64,000 nt of DNA from Desulfobacterales bacterium (GTDB taxonomy: Bacteria > Desulfobacterota > Desulfobacteria > Desulfobacterales > JAQWFD01). Positions 45,122 through 54,256 of this stretch are shown here, one piece after another. Position 1 is the stretch's first letter. Every line of letters starts with the position of its first letter. The position numbers were made by a program, and so were the translations under genes. Location of the stretch: positions 1-64,000 of the forward strand of contig JAQWFD010000013.1 of NCBI GenBank assembly GCA_028704555.1. The letters run 5' to 3'. Below the pieces are notes generated by a model. It was not told the DNA's origin and searched no databases. It worked only from the letters and a program-made list of their open reading frames with translations.

Positions 45122-47227
45122 TTATTCTTTATCGATGACCGGATCTTTCAGGATCAGTGCAATGGCTTTGGAGGCGGATTCTGCCGCCCTGGGAAATGTG
45201 TCGGCCAGTGCCCGTATGTGACGGAGATTATCCGCTGTCCGGAACATGAGCATCGCCAGGTCGCCTTCCTGAATTTCAGAGATCTGTATCACGGTGTCCC
45301 AGTCGTTGCCGGACGCCCATGCGTAGACGGCCGCAGAGGGCCTCAGAAACAGCATTCTTACTTCAAATCCGCGATTCATCATGTACGCGGAAAACGGTCT
45401 GAGCTTTTTTTTGACGTTAAGGAATGCGGTCAGCAACGGCTTGGGGATAAAGCGTTTTGCGATTCGTTCATCGGATTCTTTTTCATTTACAAACGAGGCA
45501 ATGATCGCTGCCAGCAGCGCAGGGTCAGTTTCCGGAAAAAGCCCCAGGCGGAAGCCTTCGGCAATCAGCAGCGGCTGATCGACTCTCAGCCTGGATGCCC
45601 AGATGCCGTCTTCGGTCAGGGTGTTGATGTCGGATACAAACTGGGTTTCCTTCAGAAATTCCAGGTGTCGTTCAAAATCCTCCCAAACATATTGCTGCTG
45701 GTAACCGAGATGGTCTCGCGCCGTTGCCCTGGATTTGTCCTGTAAGAGAAGATATGAAGCAAACGAGTTCTTCAGCAGGTCTTCTATCTGCGGGGGGGTA
45801 TGCGACAGCAGCAGATTCAGCACCATGGAAAAATTAATCCTGATCTGACTGTTGACATTCGAGGCGGGCGCATGGACCAGATTTGAGATCAGTCTGACAT
45901 CCATGAATTTGTCCGGCACCACAATGGCAAATCCGATGCGATCCATTCCTCTGCGACCGGCTCTGCCGGTCATCTGGTGAAATTCCGTAGAGGTCAGGGG
46001 AAGAAACTCAGTGCCGTTGAAGCGGTCGGAGTTGAGAAACGCCACGCTTCTGGCAGGGAAATTGACACCGGCTGAAACCGTGGAGGTAGCAAACACCGCA
46101 TCCAGAAGTCCTTCTGTCAGAAGCTCTTCGAGCAGAAGTTTCCAGGCCGGCAGCTGACCGCTGTGATGCGCGCCGATGGCATGCTTTTCAAGATGATATA
46201 TCTGACTGTGTTTGGCAATATGCGGGTAACGGTCTATAAAGGTCTGGATTGTGTCATGGATTCGTTTCTGACGGTCCGGATCATCCAAAATGTTTGTTGT
46301 GCAGAGATTCAGCGCGTTGTTACAATCCGCCCTGGATTTGAGGAAAAAAATAGCCGGCAGCAGATTGTATTTTTTCAGGACGCGCAGCACATCTCCAAAC
46401 GGTGGAAGTCTTCCCCCGGTGGAAAACCGGGGAGGATTTTTCATTTTGGCATAATCGAGGACCTTTCCGTAGATCCTGGATTTTTTTTGGGTTCCGCCTA
46501 TGGTCATCAGGGGATACAGCATGCCGGAAGGATGGAGAAACAGCGTAAACAAAGGAACCGGACGGGTGTTTTCCTCGATGATGTTGCAGGGCCTGGAGCG
46601 TATAGCGGTGAGCCATCTGGCGATCTGGGGGGCGTTGCCGATGGTGGCTGACAGCATCAGCAGAGGGATTCGAACGGGAAGATAAATCATGATCTCTTCC
46701 CACACGACGCCCCGGTCCCTGTCGCCCAGAAAATGGGCTTCATCCAGAATAACGACATCGGCATCCAGGTCCTTTCCCCGGTGCATGGCATCATAGAGCT
46801 GATTTCGAAGAATTTCCGTGGTCCCGACGATGATCGGTGCGGCAGAATTTTCCTGCCGGTCACCCGTTAAAATGCCGACATGGTCAGAACCGAATATGTT
46901 TGAAAATTCGATATATTTTGAATTCGACAACGCCTTCAGGGGAGAGGCATACCACGTCCTGCCGCCTTTTTGAAAGGTCGCGGCAATGGCTTGCTCGGCA
47001 ATCCATGTTTTCCCGGAACCGGTCGGTGCGGTTACCAGACAGTCTCCCCGGTCCATCGCCGCAACCGCGTCGAGCTGAAACGGGTCCGGCCTGAATGGCG
47101 CTGGTTCGGGTGCCCCGATCAATGCAAAAACCGGCCTGAGCCGGGGATCTGCTCCGGGTTTTATCCGGACCGGTGGTGCGGTGCTGTTGGCGGGCGATGA
47201 CCTTCCATAACGTCGATGGATTTTCAT
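45122..47227 (-). CDS. Ski2-like DEAD/DEAH-box RNA helicase
   Basis: The 701-residue superfamily 2 helicase has Q-motif region FRPDPFQLDAVAAMDRGDCL, motif I TAPTGSGKTWIAEQ, motif II VILDEAHFLGDRDRG, motif III LMLSATIG, and motif VI QMTGRAGRRGMDRIG. GRAGRRGMD and the long helical C-terminus place it with Ski2/Mtr4/HelY-type enzymes that unwind structured RNA for exonucleases. A proline-rich 40-residue N-terminus precedes the core. It is not in an obvious operon. The partner nuclease is unknown; RNase J and the YhaM-like protein are coded within 15 kb. Alternatively it is a DNA repair helicase of the Lhr or HelQ kind, which fits less well. Confidence 0.9.
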   Translation of the reverse strand: MKIHRRYGRSSPANSTAPPVRIKPGADPRLRPVFALIGAPEPAPFRPDPFQLDAVAAMDRGDCLVTAPTGSGKTWIAEQAIAATFQKGGRTWYASPLKALSNSKYIEFSNIFGSDHVGILTGDRQENSAAPIIVGTTEILRNQLYDAMHRGKDLDADVVILDEAHFLGDRDRGVVWEEIMIYLPVRIPLLMLSATIGNAPQIARWLTAIRSRPCNIIEENTRPVPLFTLFLHPSGMLYPLMTIGGTQKKSRIYGKVLDYAKMKNPPRFSTGGRLPPFGDVLRVLKKYNLLPAIFFLKSRADCNNALNLCTTNILDDPDRQKRIHDTIQTFIDRYPHIAKHSQIYHLEKHAIGAHHSGQLPAWKLLLEELLTEGLLDAVFATSTVSAGVNFPARSVAFLNSDRFNGTEFLPLTSTEFHQMTGRAGRRGMDRIGFAIVVPDKFMDVRLISNLVHAPASNVNSQIRINFSMVLNLLLSHTPPQIEDLLKNSFASYLLLQDKSRATARDHLGYQQQYVWEDFERHLEFLKETQFVSDINTLTEDGIWASRLRVDQPLLIAEGFRLGLFPETDPALLAAIIASFVNEKESDERIAKRFIPKPLLTAFLNVKKKLRPFSAYMMNRGFEVRMLFLRPSAAVYAWASGNDWDTVIQISEIQEGDLAMLMFRTADNLRHIRALADTFPRAAESASKAIALILKDPVIDKE

Positions 47228-47538
47228 ATGAATTTAAACCGTTTCTTTCGGGCTGAAGATATTGACGAAAAGAATGCGCAATAAATCGTCTGTCTCAGAC
47301 GTGTGAAGATAAAAACATCAGGTTAAAACAATTCATACCACCGGCAACGGGTTTGGGCAAGCCTATAGGGATAATTTAAAGGGCCGGGTAAAGGTGCTTT
47401 GAGCCTGGAGACTGAAAAAAGCTCATGTCCGGCGGGATAAGTTCAGCGGGACATGGGCTTTTTCAGAGGGAAAACAGAAAAAATGTTATGGGGGGGGGTG
47501 TGTGGCAGTACATCCCCCTGAGATGCATTGTTCTCCGG
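47228..47538. other. intergenic region upstream of the helicase
   Basis: About 310 bp with no gene. Contains the strong hairpin at 47416-47463 after the fibronectin-type gene. The helicase promoter must lie between 47228 and 47400 but was not identified. Confidence 0.5.
47416..47463 (-). terminator. rho-independent terminator after the fibronectin-III gene
   Basis: AAAAAGCTCATGTCC (47416-47430) pairs with GGACATGGGCTTTTT (47449-47463) with one G-T type mismatch, giving a 15-bp stem. It has an A-run on one side and a T-run on the other. It stands about 75 bp beyond the stop of the minus-strand gene and would work in both directions. Confidence 0.75.
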
Positions 47539-48360
47539 TTATGGCACTAAATAAGAGACTTCGGTGGAAAAGTCGCTTTCCAGGCCGTCCGTGTTGTATG
47601 CAGTGGCGGCAAAATAGTAGGTGGTGCCGGGTGTTAGATCGGCAATGGTGCAGGAGGTGAAATTGCCGACATCGCAGGTGGTGTCATAGGTCCGGCTTTG
47701 GAGGCCATAATGGATTTTGTAGCCTGCCAGATTCGTCTCGGAGTTGGTATCCCAGGCCAGTGTGAGCTGAGCTGTGGTTGCGGGGGTTTCATCGGGTGTC
47801 GGATCCAGGAGGTTGATGATGCCGTCACTGTCGTTGTCAGCGTTCCAGATATCGTTCCAGAAATTAAGTTCATCGGCGTCGGAGATGCCGTCAGCATCGG
47901 TGTCGGGGTTGTCGGGATCGGTGCCGTAGAGGGTGAGTTCATCGGTGTCGGAGATGCCGTCCTGATCCGAGTCGACCGGATCGGTTCCGGGATCTGAGGT
48001 TGTTCCGGATTCCGGGACGAGGTAAGAAATTTCGGTGGAAAAGTCGCTTTCCAGGCCGTCCGTGTTGTATGCAGTGGCGGCAAAATAGTAGGTGCTTCCC
48101 GGCTGCAGATCAGAGATGTCGCATACGGTTAGATTGCCGACATCGCAGGTGTAGGTGTAACTCTGGCTCTGGAGTCCGTAATGGATTTTATACCCGGCCA
48201 GGTTGGATTCGCTGTTGCTATCCCATTGCAGGTTTATCTGAGCTGAACGGGCACTGCCCGTATATGAGGCTATGAGCATAAAGACGGTAAGTAAAAACAG
48301 GCATGCGCGACCGCATGCTCCCGGGTTGAAATATGACAAGGTCAATCTGCGGTTTAACAT
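47539..48360 (-). CDS. secreted protein with two fibronectin-III domains and calcium-binding repeats
   Basis: A signal peptide (ACLFLLTVFMLIASYTGSAR) is followed by a fibronectin type III domain (QINLQWDSNSESNLAGYKIH), then thrombospondin-type-3 calcium repeats (DSDQDGISDTDELTLYGTDP, DTDADGISDADEL, DNDSDGIINLLDPTPDE), then a second, nearly identical FnIII domain. Each FnIII has a cysteine pair (CDVGNLTVC, CDVGNFTSC), probably a disulfide. 273 residues, no catalytic domain and no anchor. It is a likely substrate of the type II system or an extracellular adhesive module. AAGGAG precedes the ATG. A 64-bp stretch is duplicated exactly in the gene. Confidence 0.85.
   Translation of the reverse strand: MLNRRLTLSYFNPGACGRACLFLLTVFMLIASYTGSARSAQINLQWDSNSESNLAGYKIHYGLQSQSYTYTCDVGNLTVCDISDLQPGSTYYFAATAYNTDGLESDFSTEISYLVPESGTTSDPGTDPVDSDQDGISDTDELTLYGTDPDNPDTDADGISDADELNFWNDIWNADNDSDGIINLLDPTPDETPATTAQLTLAWDTNSETNLAGYKIHYGLQSRTYDTTCDVGNFTSCTIADLTPGTTYYFAATAYNTDGLESDFSTEVSYLVP
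47560..47623. repeat. 64-bp intragenic direct repeat, unit 1
   Basis: This stretch is identical to 48031-48094. It encodes the end of each fibronectin-III domain (YYFAATAYNTDGLESDFSTE). The perfect nucleotide identity shows recent duplication or gene conversion inside the secreted-protein gene. Confidence 0.85.
48031..48094. repeat. 64-bp intragenic direct repeat, unit 2
   Basis: Second unit, identical to 47560-47623, in the first fibronectin-III domain of the encoded protein. Confidence 0.85.
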
Positions 48361-49011
48361 AATTTAACTCCTTATTATCCGTTTACATTTCTGGCAGATT
48401 TTGCAAAAAAATGCGATAACCGGTTAATATTGCACAGTTATAGAGGATCTGCCGTCAATAATCGATAACTTGAAACTCGGCCGCCATCAATTACAGGTTG
48501 TCCAACAAGGCCGGCCGGCCCATGTGTCGACACGAAGAAAAGCAATATCGGTGCCACCGGAAATATGCCTTGTAAAAACTAACGATGAAAACCATGAAGA
48601 GAAAATCAGGAAAACCATGAAGAGAAAAACAGGAAAACTTGATATGCCGGTGCGATTCAGCATCAACTCCATCAGAAGAATAAATAAATCAACGGGTGTT
48701 TTCCCGGGATGATAAAAAAAATATGGCGGCGTGGAGATGTGAGAAAAAACGTTTTGAATTGCATTTTTGTAAGCAGGTCATGGACGGATTACAGAAGTGA
48801 AATTAACTCAGTCGTGAGTTTTGGGGATACAGTTAAAGAGGAACCTTGGTGGGTTGATGGAAGGGATGGGTTCGGCAGGGAAGGGGTGGGTGGATATCGG
48901 TTTTGAGGAAAATGTTGTAAGGGCGGATTCTGTCACTGCCCATGGTGCAAATGCCAGAGGCTTGGGGAAAATTCTGGACGGCTGGATAGAAGAGGGTTGA
49001 CAGGTATGGGG
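48361..49011. other. intergenic region with a short tandem repeat and doubtful frames
   Basis: About 650 bp without a supported gene. It includes two tandem 23-bp units at 48588-48633. A plus-strand frame from ATG 48857 to TGA 49000 ends VTAHGANARGLGKILDGWIE and looks faintly protein-like, but no family or good start supports it; it may be the end of a decayed gene. Confidence 0.4.
48588..48633. repeat. tandem repeat, 2 x 23 bp
   Basis: The unit AAAACCATGAAGAGAAAATC plus AGG at 48588-48610 is repeated at 48611-48633 with one base changed. Confidence 0.7.
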
Positions 49012-50385
49012 TTATTTGTTTTTACGCCATTTGGTGTGGGTGATGCCGTATTGCCGGATTCGATAATTTAACGCTCTCGGGGTAATGCCCAGTTTTTTGG
49101 CGGCTTCTGCCTGAACCCATAAACTGTCTTCCAGGGCGTTCAGAATCATTTCCTTTTCATGCTCTTTCAGGGTTTGAGTTTCAGGCGGCGGGGTAATCAA
49201 TTCCGGGGGGGCCGGTTTTTGAATCGGTTCCGGCAGCATAAAGTTCTCGGGATGAATCCAATCGGTTTCTTCCAGAATGACACCTCGTTCGATGCTGTTT
49301 GCCAGTTGCCGAATATTGCCGGGCCATGAATAATTTTTAAAAGCCTCGATCACCTCTGGTGAAAATCCCAGGACTTTTTTTTTCAGATTGCGGCAGATTT
49401 TATTCAGGATGAAATTGGCCATCGGCTCGATGCAGTCTTTTCGCTCTCGCAGGGGAGGCAGGTGAAGGCGTAATACATTAATTCGATAATACAGATCTTC
49501 ACGGAAACGGCCCTCTGAAATCAGATTTTCCAGATATCGGTTCGTGGAAGCGATAAATCTGACATCCGAATGGATCGTTTTATTTCCGCCAACGCGTTCA
49601 AAAGATTTTTCTTCCAAAAATCTCAACAGCTTGGTCTGGAGAGAAATGTTGATTTCTCCGATTTCATCTAGAAACACGGTTCCGCCCCTGGCTTGTTCCA
49701 GTCTTCCGATTCGGGTTTTATTCGCTCCGGTAAACGCGCCTTTTTCGTGACCGAACAATTCGCTCTCCAGGAGGGTTTCGGGTATATTGGCACAATTGAT
49801 TTTGATGAAGGGCTTATCCCGTCTGATGCTGTTAAAATGGGCAACCCCGGAAAGAAAGCTTTTTCCGGTTCCGGTTTCTCCGGTAATCAGGATGGTGCCA
49901 TCGGTTTTTGCAAATTTTTTCAGGGTTTCAATCAGTTCTTTCATGGATGGACTGAAGGCGATCACTTTGTCGAAATCATAAATGACATCCTGCTCGTGCC
50001 TGAGGTAGTCAATTTCATTTTTCAGATGGGTGGTTTCCAGTGCCCGGTGCAGACTCAGTTTTATTTTTTCGTCTGAAAATGATTTAAAAATGATATCATA
50101 AGCGCCCTGACGGGACGCGTTGACGATCAGGCTGGTTTCATTTATGTTAGTAATGATGATAACCGGTGTATGAGGCGAATTTTGCTTGATTTCATTTAAC
50201 AGGGTCAGGCTGTCACGGATTTTGAGCTGAAGATCCAGAAGGATAATATCAAATTCCTTATGAATCAATATATGGTCGATATCATCGCCGTTCGGCCAGT
50301 AAGTGAGGTCGTATCCCGAGATCAGAATTGATTTGAAAAAATCTTTCCATTTTATTTTTTCTTCTATGATCAGTATTGAGGGCAT
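49012..50385 (-). CDS. sigma-54-dependent response regulator
   Basis: The 457-residue NtrC-type activator has a receiver domain (phospho-acceptor Asp51 in LLLDLQ, acidic pair E8/E9, Lys101), an AAA+ domain with Walker A GETGTGKS (169-176), the sigma-54 contact loop GAFTGA (216-221), Walker B GGTVFLDEIGEI, and a C-terminal Fis-type helix-turn-helix (AAKKLGITPRALNYRIRQYG). It remodels RNA polymerase with sigma-54 at distant enhancers. No kinase is adjacent, so it is an orphan; the hybrid kinase at 29.6 kb is not a natural partner by position. The receiver has Glu-Glu where Asp pairs are usual. Confidence 0.95.
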   Translation of the reverse strand: MPSILIIEEKIKWKDFFKSILISGYDLTYWPNGDDIDHILIHKEFDIILLDLQLKIRDSLTLLNEIKQNSPHTPVIIITNINETSLIVNASRQGAYDIIFKSFSDEKIKLSLHRALETTHLKNEIDYLRHEQDVIYDFDKVIAFSPSMKELIETLKKFAKTDGTILITGETGTGKSFLSGVAHFNSIRRDKPFIKINCANIPETLLESELFGHEKGAFTGANKTRIGRLEQARGGTVFLDEIGEINISLQTKLLRFLEEKSFERVGGNKTIHSDVRFIASTNRYLENLISEGRFREDLYYRINVLRLHLPPLRERKDCIEPMANFILNKICRNLKKKVLGFSPEVIEAFKNYSWPGNIRQLANSIERGVILEETDWIHPENFMLPEPIQKPAPPELITPPPETQTLKEHEKEMILNALEDSLWVQAEAAKKLGITPRALNYRIRQYGITHTKWRKNK

Positions 50386-50722
50386 GTGGAACGTTACCGC
50401 CTTAATGTGATAACAATTATGTGCCTCTGCCGAACCGGCTTACACGCGCTGAAAAATGTATGACCTCCATGAATCAGCCTGCCTGGAGCAGAATGGGCGA
50501 ACCGGATCGACCGGGTGGATGCAATTGATGAACAGTATTCGACAACCAGAGATATTTGGTGTAGTTATAAAAAAAACGCATATTGTTTAAAGGCCGGGGC
50601 ACTGAGATTGTGGCGTGTATGATGCGACATATGCTGATATGCCATATTAAATACTTTATTGTAATGTATTAAATAAACAATGGATTAGCAACCGAATTTT
50701 TTTCGGATTACGATTGGACGTT
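50386..50722. other. divergent intergenic region
   Basis: About 337 bp between the sigma-54 regulator and the U32 gene. It is AT-rich from 50560 onward (probable promoter of the U32 gene). No gene or clear hairpin was seen. Confidence 0.45.
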
Positions 50723-52708
50723 ATGAATCATATGAACCATACGGTTTTACCTCCGTTAATACTGGCTCCAGCCGGAAGCAAAGCGTCTTTTCTCGCTGCA
50801 CTGGCCGCGGGCGCAGATGCGGTTTACTGCGGGTTGAAACATTTTTCAGCCAGAATGGAGGCCAAGAATTTTACGATTGAGCAGTTGGAGTCACTGACCC
50901 GGTTGGCCCGAAAGAAAGGGGTCCGGGTGTATGTTACGCTAAATTCGTTAATCAAACCCGATGAACTGGATGCGGCAGCCGGTCTTCTGGAGCAACTGAG
51001 CCGGTTTGTAAAACCGGACGGGTTGATCGTTCAGGATCTTGCATTGCTGTATCTGGCCCGGGAAACAGGATTTTCCGGAAAGATTTTTTTGTCTACGCTG
51101 GCCAATGTCAGCTTTCCTGCTGCATTGAAACTGGTACATGGCATGCTGGGGGTCGAAGGCGTGGTACTGCCACGGGAACTGAGCATCGATGAAATCAAAG
51201 CCCTGTCCTCTGCATGCCCGGAAGGACTGAATCTGGAAATGTTTGTTCATGGCGCACTGTGCTATGGCGTCTCGGGCCGCTGCTACTGGAGCAGTTTTTT
51301 TGGCGGCAAAAGCGGTTTAAGGGGCCGGTGTGTTCAGCCCTGCCGCAGGGTGTACGATCATAAAGGCCAACGGGGCCGGTTGTTTTCATGCCAGGATTTC
51401 AGTGTTGACGTGCTGGCAAAAGTGCTGTCTGGCATTCCTCAGGTGCGGCAGTGGAAGATCGAAGGCCGGAAAAAAGGCCCCCATTATGTGTTTTATACGG
51501 TCAAGGCCTATCAGATGCTCCGGGATCATATCGCGGAGCCTGACATGAAAAAAGCGGCGCTGGGGCTGCTGGAGCAGGCCCTGGGGAGAAATACCACGCA
51601 TTATAATATTCTGCCGCAGCGTCCGCAGAATCCGGTCAATATGAATGAGCAAACCGGATCGGGTCTGTTGATGGGCAGGCTCCAGGGCAGCCGTCAAAAT
51701 TTCTGTATTATTCCCCGTGAGGAACTGCTGGCCGGAGATGTACTGCGCATCGGGTATGAGGATGACCCGATGCACCACATTATCCGGCTTAAACGAAGCG
51801 TTCCGAAAAAAGGCCGTCTGCATCTGAACCTGCCTGAGGGAAAGCCTCCGGTAACGGGAACGCCGATTTTTTTGACGGACCGTCGGGAAAAAGCCCTGGA
51901 CGATATGCTCAAAGAACTGGAGCAGGAGCTGGAAGAGTTGCCGGCCCGTCCGCCGGCGCACGCAATGCCGTTACAGCTGGAAACGCCCCGTAATTTTTCC
52001 ATAAAGGCAAATCCGCAGGAAATACGTGTCTGCCGGAAGACCGGGTATCGGAAATCCGGACGTCCGGCCGCGCTGTGGCTCGCTCCGGATGAGGGAAAAC
52101 AGATTCCGGCAGCGGCTCAAACGCCGGTATGGTGGTGGCTGCCCCCCGTGATCTGGCCTGAGGAAGAACAGCGCTACATCGATCGGGTGGCGAAGCTTTT
52201 GAAAACCGGGCACCGGCAGTTTGTGCTCAATTCACCGTGGCAGGCAGCGTTTTTTGCGGATGCGGAAAAAATGACGCTGTGGGCCGGGCCGTTTTGTAAT
52301 ACGGCCAATGCAGCAGCGGTTCATATGCTCAAAACCCTCGGGTTTTCAGGGGTGATTGTCAGCCCGGAGCTGAGCAGGGAAGACTACCTGCAGCTGCCTC
52401 GCTCAAGCTGTCTGCCTCTGGGGATCGTGGTCTCGGGATGCTGGCCCCTGTGTATCTCCCGGATTCTGCCGCCGGACCTGAAACCGGGCGAGCCGTTTAC
52501 CAGCCCGAAAGGAGAAACCGCCTGGTACCGTCACGATGGGTCGAATGTCTGGGTGTATCCCAACTGGCAGCTGGATTTGACCGATAAAAAAAATGAACTT
52601 GCCCGAGCGGGGTATCAGCTGTTTGTGCATCTGGATGAATCTTTTCCGGCACAGGTGGAAGAAAAAAAACGACCGGGTTTGTGGAACTGGGATTTGGGTA
52701 TGAAATAA
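50723..52708 (+). CDS. peptidase-U32-family protein, RlhA-like RNA hydroxylation enzyme
   Basis: The 661-residue protein begins with LILAPAGSKASFLAALAAGADAVYCG-like sequence (LAPAGSKASFLAALAAGADA), typical of U32 proteins that hydroxylate RNA bases from prephenate-derived oxygen chemistry (RlhA on 23S C2501, TrhP on tRNA U34). The U32 signature lies around EMFVHGALCYGVSGRCYWSS, and its cysteines with GLRGRCVQPCRR make the four-Cys iron-sulfur site. The length and long C-terminal half fit RlhA better than TrhP. ATG 50723 is preferred to TTG 50714. The target RNA cannot be told from sequence. Confidence 0.87.
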   Translation: MNHMNHTVLPPLILAPAGSKASFLAALAAGADAVYCGLKHFSARMEAKNFTIEQLESLTRLARKKGVRVYVTLNSLIKPDELDAAAGLLEQLSRFVKPDGLIVQDLALLYLARETGFSGKIFLSTLANVSFPAALKLVHGMLGVEGVVLPRELSIDEIKALSSACPEGLNLEMFVHGALCYGVSGRCYWSSFFGGKSGLRGRCVQPCRRVYDHKGQRGRLFSCQDFSVDVLAKVLSGIPQVRQWKIEGRKKGPHYVFYTVKAYQMLRDHIAEPDMKKAALGLLEQALGRNTTHYNILPQRPQNPVNMNEQTGSGLLMGRLQGSRQNFCIIPREELLAGDVLRIGYEDDPMHHIIRLKRSVPKKGRLHLNLPEGKPPVTGTPIFLTDRREKALDDMLKELEQELEELPARPPAHAMPLQLETPRNFSIKANPQEIRVCRKTGYRKSGRPAALWLAPDEGKQIPAAAQTPVWWWLPPVIWPEEEQRYIDRVAKLLKTGHRQFVLNSPWQAAFFADAEKMTLWAGPFCNTANAAAVHMLKTLGFSGVIVSPELSREDYLQLPRSSCLPLGIVVSGCWPLCISRILPPDLKPGEPFTSPKGETAWYRHDGSNVWVYPNWQLDLTDKKNELARAGYQLFVHLDESFPAQVEEKKRPGLWNWDLGMK

Positions 52709-52824
52709 GGGTCGCTGCGCTTGAGGGGCGGGAGCTTTTTGTCTTGCGCGAGATATTTAAAAAACAGCCTTCCGAATACTGCTGGCTTTGTGAAGGCAGT
52801 GCTTTCTATACCGTGTATGGATAA

Positions 52825-52940
52825 TTTTTTGCCGCGGATTTACGCGGATGAACGCGGATAAAAAAGAGCAACTCAAAATAAGTCCCAGTTGTTATTCATA
52901 AAAAAATCCGTGATGATCCGCGTAGATCCGCGGCAAAAAA
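52825..52940. repeat. long inverted repeat between convergent genes
   Basis: Left arm 52825-52865 (TTTTTTGCCGCGGATTTACG and onward) pairs with right arm 52900-52940 (ending GATCCGCGGCAAAAAA) around a loop of about 34 bases, with a few mismatches. It sits between the convergent U32 and amidohydrolase genes and should work as a bidirectional terminator. Sequences of this form are scattered in many deltaproteobacterial and other genomes. Confidence 0.7.
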
Positions 52941-52942
52941 TT

Positions 52943-54256
52943 TTAATCCGTTTTGATTCGTTTTGAAACCGCAATGACATCGGCCATGGCTTTTCCCACA
53001 TCGATCGTCAACAGTCTGCCGTTTTCCATGACCACCCGTCCGTTGATGATGGTGGTATCGACATCGCTTCCCTTTGCCGCGTACACCAGGTGGGATTCCG
53101 GGTGATACATCGGCGTCAGGTGCGGTTTTCGGGTATCGATTACGATGATATCGGCTTTTTTACCGGCCTCGATGGCGCCGGTAACTTTCCCCAGCCCGAT
53201 GGCGCGGGCGCCGTCAATGGTGGCCATCCTCAGGACAGATACGGCATCGGTAACCGTGGGATCCAGCGTGCCGACCTTATGCAGCTTTGCCGCCGTATCC
53301 ATTTCCAGAAACAGGTCCAGATCGTTGTTGCTCGCACAGCCATCGGTTCCAAGTCCCACACAGACGCCGGCGTCCAGCAGCTTTGGCACGGGCGAAATGC
53401 CGGAAGCCAGTTTCATGTTGCTTTCCGGGTTGTGGGATACCTTGACATCGAAGCGTTTTAAAAGGGCTATGTCATCATCGGTCAGGGCCACGCAGTGACA
53501 GGCCAGAAGGTGGGGGGACAAAACTCCCAGGTCCGCAAGGTGCCCGATGGGGGTCAGTCCGTACTGATTTTTGCAGTTATTCACTTCAGCTTGCGTCTCA
53601 GACACATGGATCACCAGCGGCAGGTTGTGGGTCTGAGCCAGCAGGAACGCTTTTTTAAGGAGGCTTGGCGCACACAAATAGGGTGAGTGGGGCTCGACGG
53701 CAATCGTGATGAGCGGATCGTTCTTCCATTTATCTATGAGCATCTGCGTGTAGGCAAACCCCTGATCCAGCGGCCCGTAATTCGGGGATGGAAAATCATA
53801 GAGGACTTCACCTACCACGGCCCGCATGCCTGCATGATTTGCCGCCCGGGCAACCGCGTCCTCAAACAGATACATATCGCAGAAGCTGGTCGTGCCGGAT
53901 AAAATCATTTCGGCACAGGCCAGAAGCGCCCCCTGATACACCATGGGTTCATCCAGTTTTGATTCCGCCGGGAAGATGTGATCATTGAGCCAGGTCATCA
54001 GCGGAAGATCATCGGCAAGTCCTCTGAAGCATGTCATGGAGGCATGGGTGTGGGTGTTGACAAGACCCGGCATGATAATGCCGCCGTGCGCGTCAATACG
54101 GCGTTCTGCTTTCCATGAAGAAAAGGTGTCGGACGGTCCGATGGCGGCAATGGTATCCCCGGTGACGGCAACGGTTCCGTTTTGAATCCGGGTGTTGCCG
54201 GCATCCATCGTCAGAATGGTTCCGTTTGAAATGAGAATATCAGCTGTTGTGATCAT
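52943..54256 (-). CDS. mtaD: 5-methylthioadenosine/S-adenosylhomocysteine deaminase
   Basis: This amidohydrolase deaminates MTA or SAH (or related adenosines) in the cytoplasm. The metal site is in GLVNTHTHASMTCFRGL, with H in IHVSETQAEV and CHCVALT, and Asp in LGTDGCASNNDLD; the SHNPESNMKLASG run is the MtaD/SsnA signature. 437 residues, normal. It overlaps the phosphorylase gene by 17 bp, implying the route MTA to methylthioinosine to hypoxanthine plus methylthioribose-1-phosphate, as known in Pseudomonas. Confidence 0.92.
   Translation of the reverse strand: MITTADILISNGTILTMDAGNTRIQNGTVAVTGDTIAAIGPSDTFSSWKAERRIDAHGGIIMPGLVNTHTHASMTCFRGLADDLPLMTWLNDHIFPAESKLDEPMVYQGALLACAEMILSGTTSFCDMYLFEDAVARAANHAGMRAVVGEVLYDFPSPNYGPLDQGFAYTQMLIDKWKNDPLITIAVEPHSPYLCAPSLLKKAFLLAQTHNLPLVIHVSETQAEVNNCKNQYGLTPIGHLADLGVLSPHLLACHCVALTDDDIALLKRFDVKVSHNPESNMKLASGISPVPKLLDAGVCVGLGTDGCASNNDLDLFLEMDTAAKLHKVGTLDPTVTDAVSVLRMATIDGARAIGLGKVTGAIEAGKKADIIVIDTRKPHLTPMYHPESHLVYAAKGSDVDTTIINGRVVMENGRLLTIDVGKAMADVIAVSKRIKTD

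Noticed and set aside
48857..49000. Small plus-strand frame ending GLGKILDGWIE
   Set aside because: Faint coding look but no supported start, family or operon; kept only as a note in the intergenic entry.
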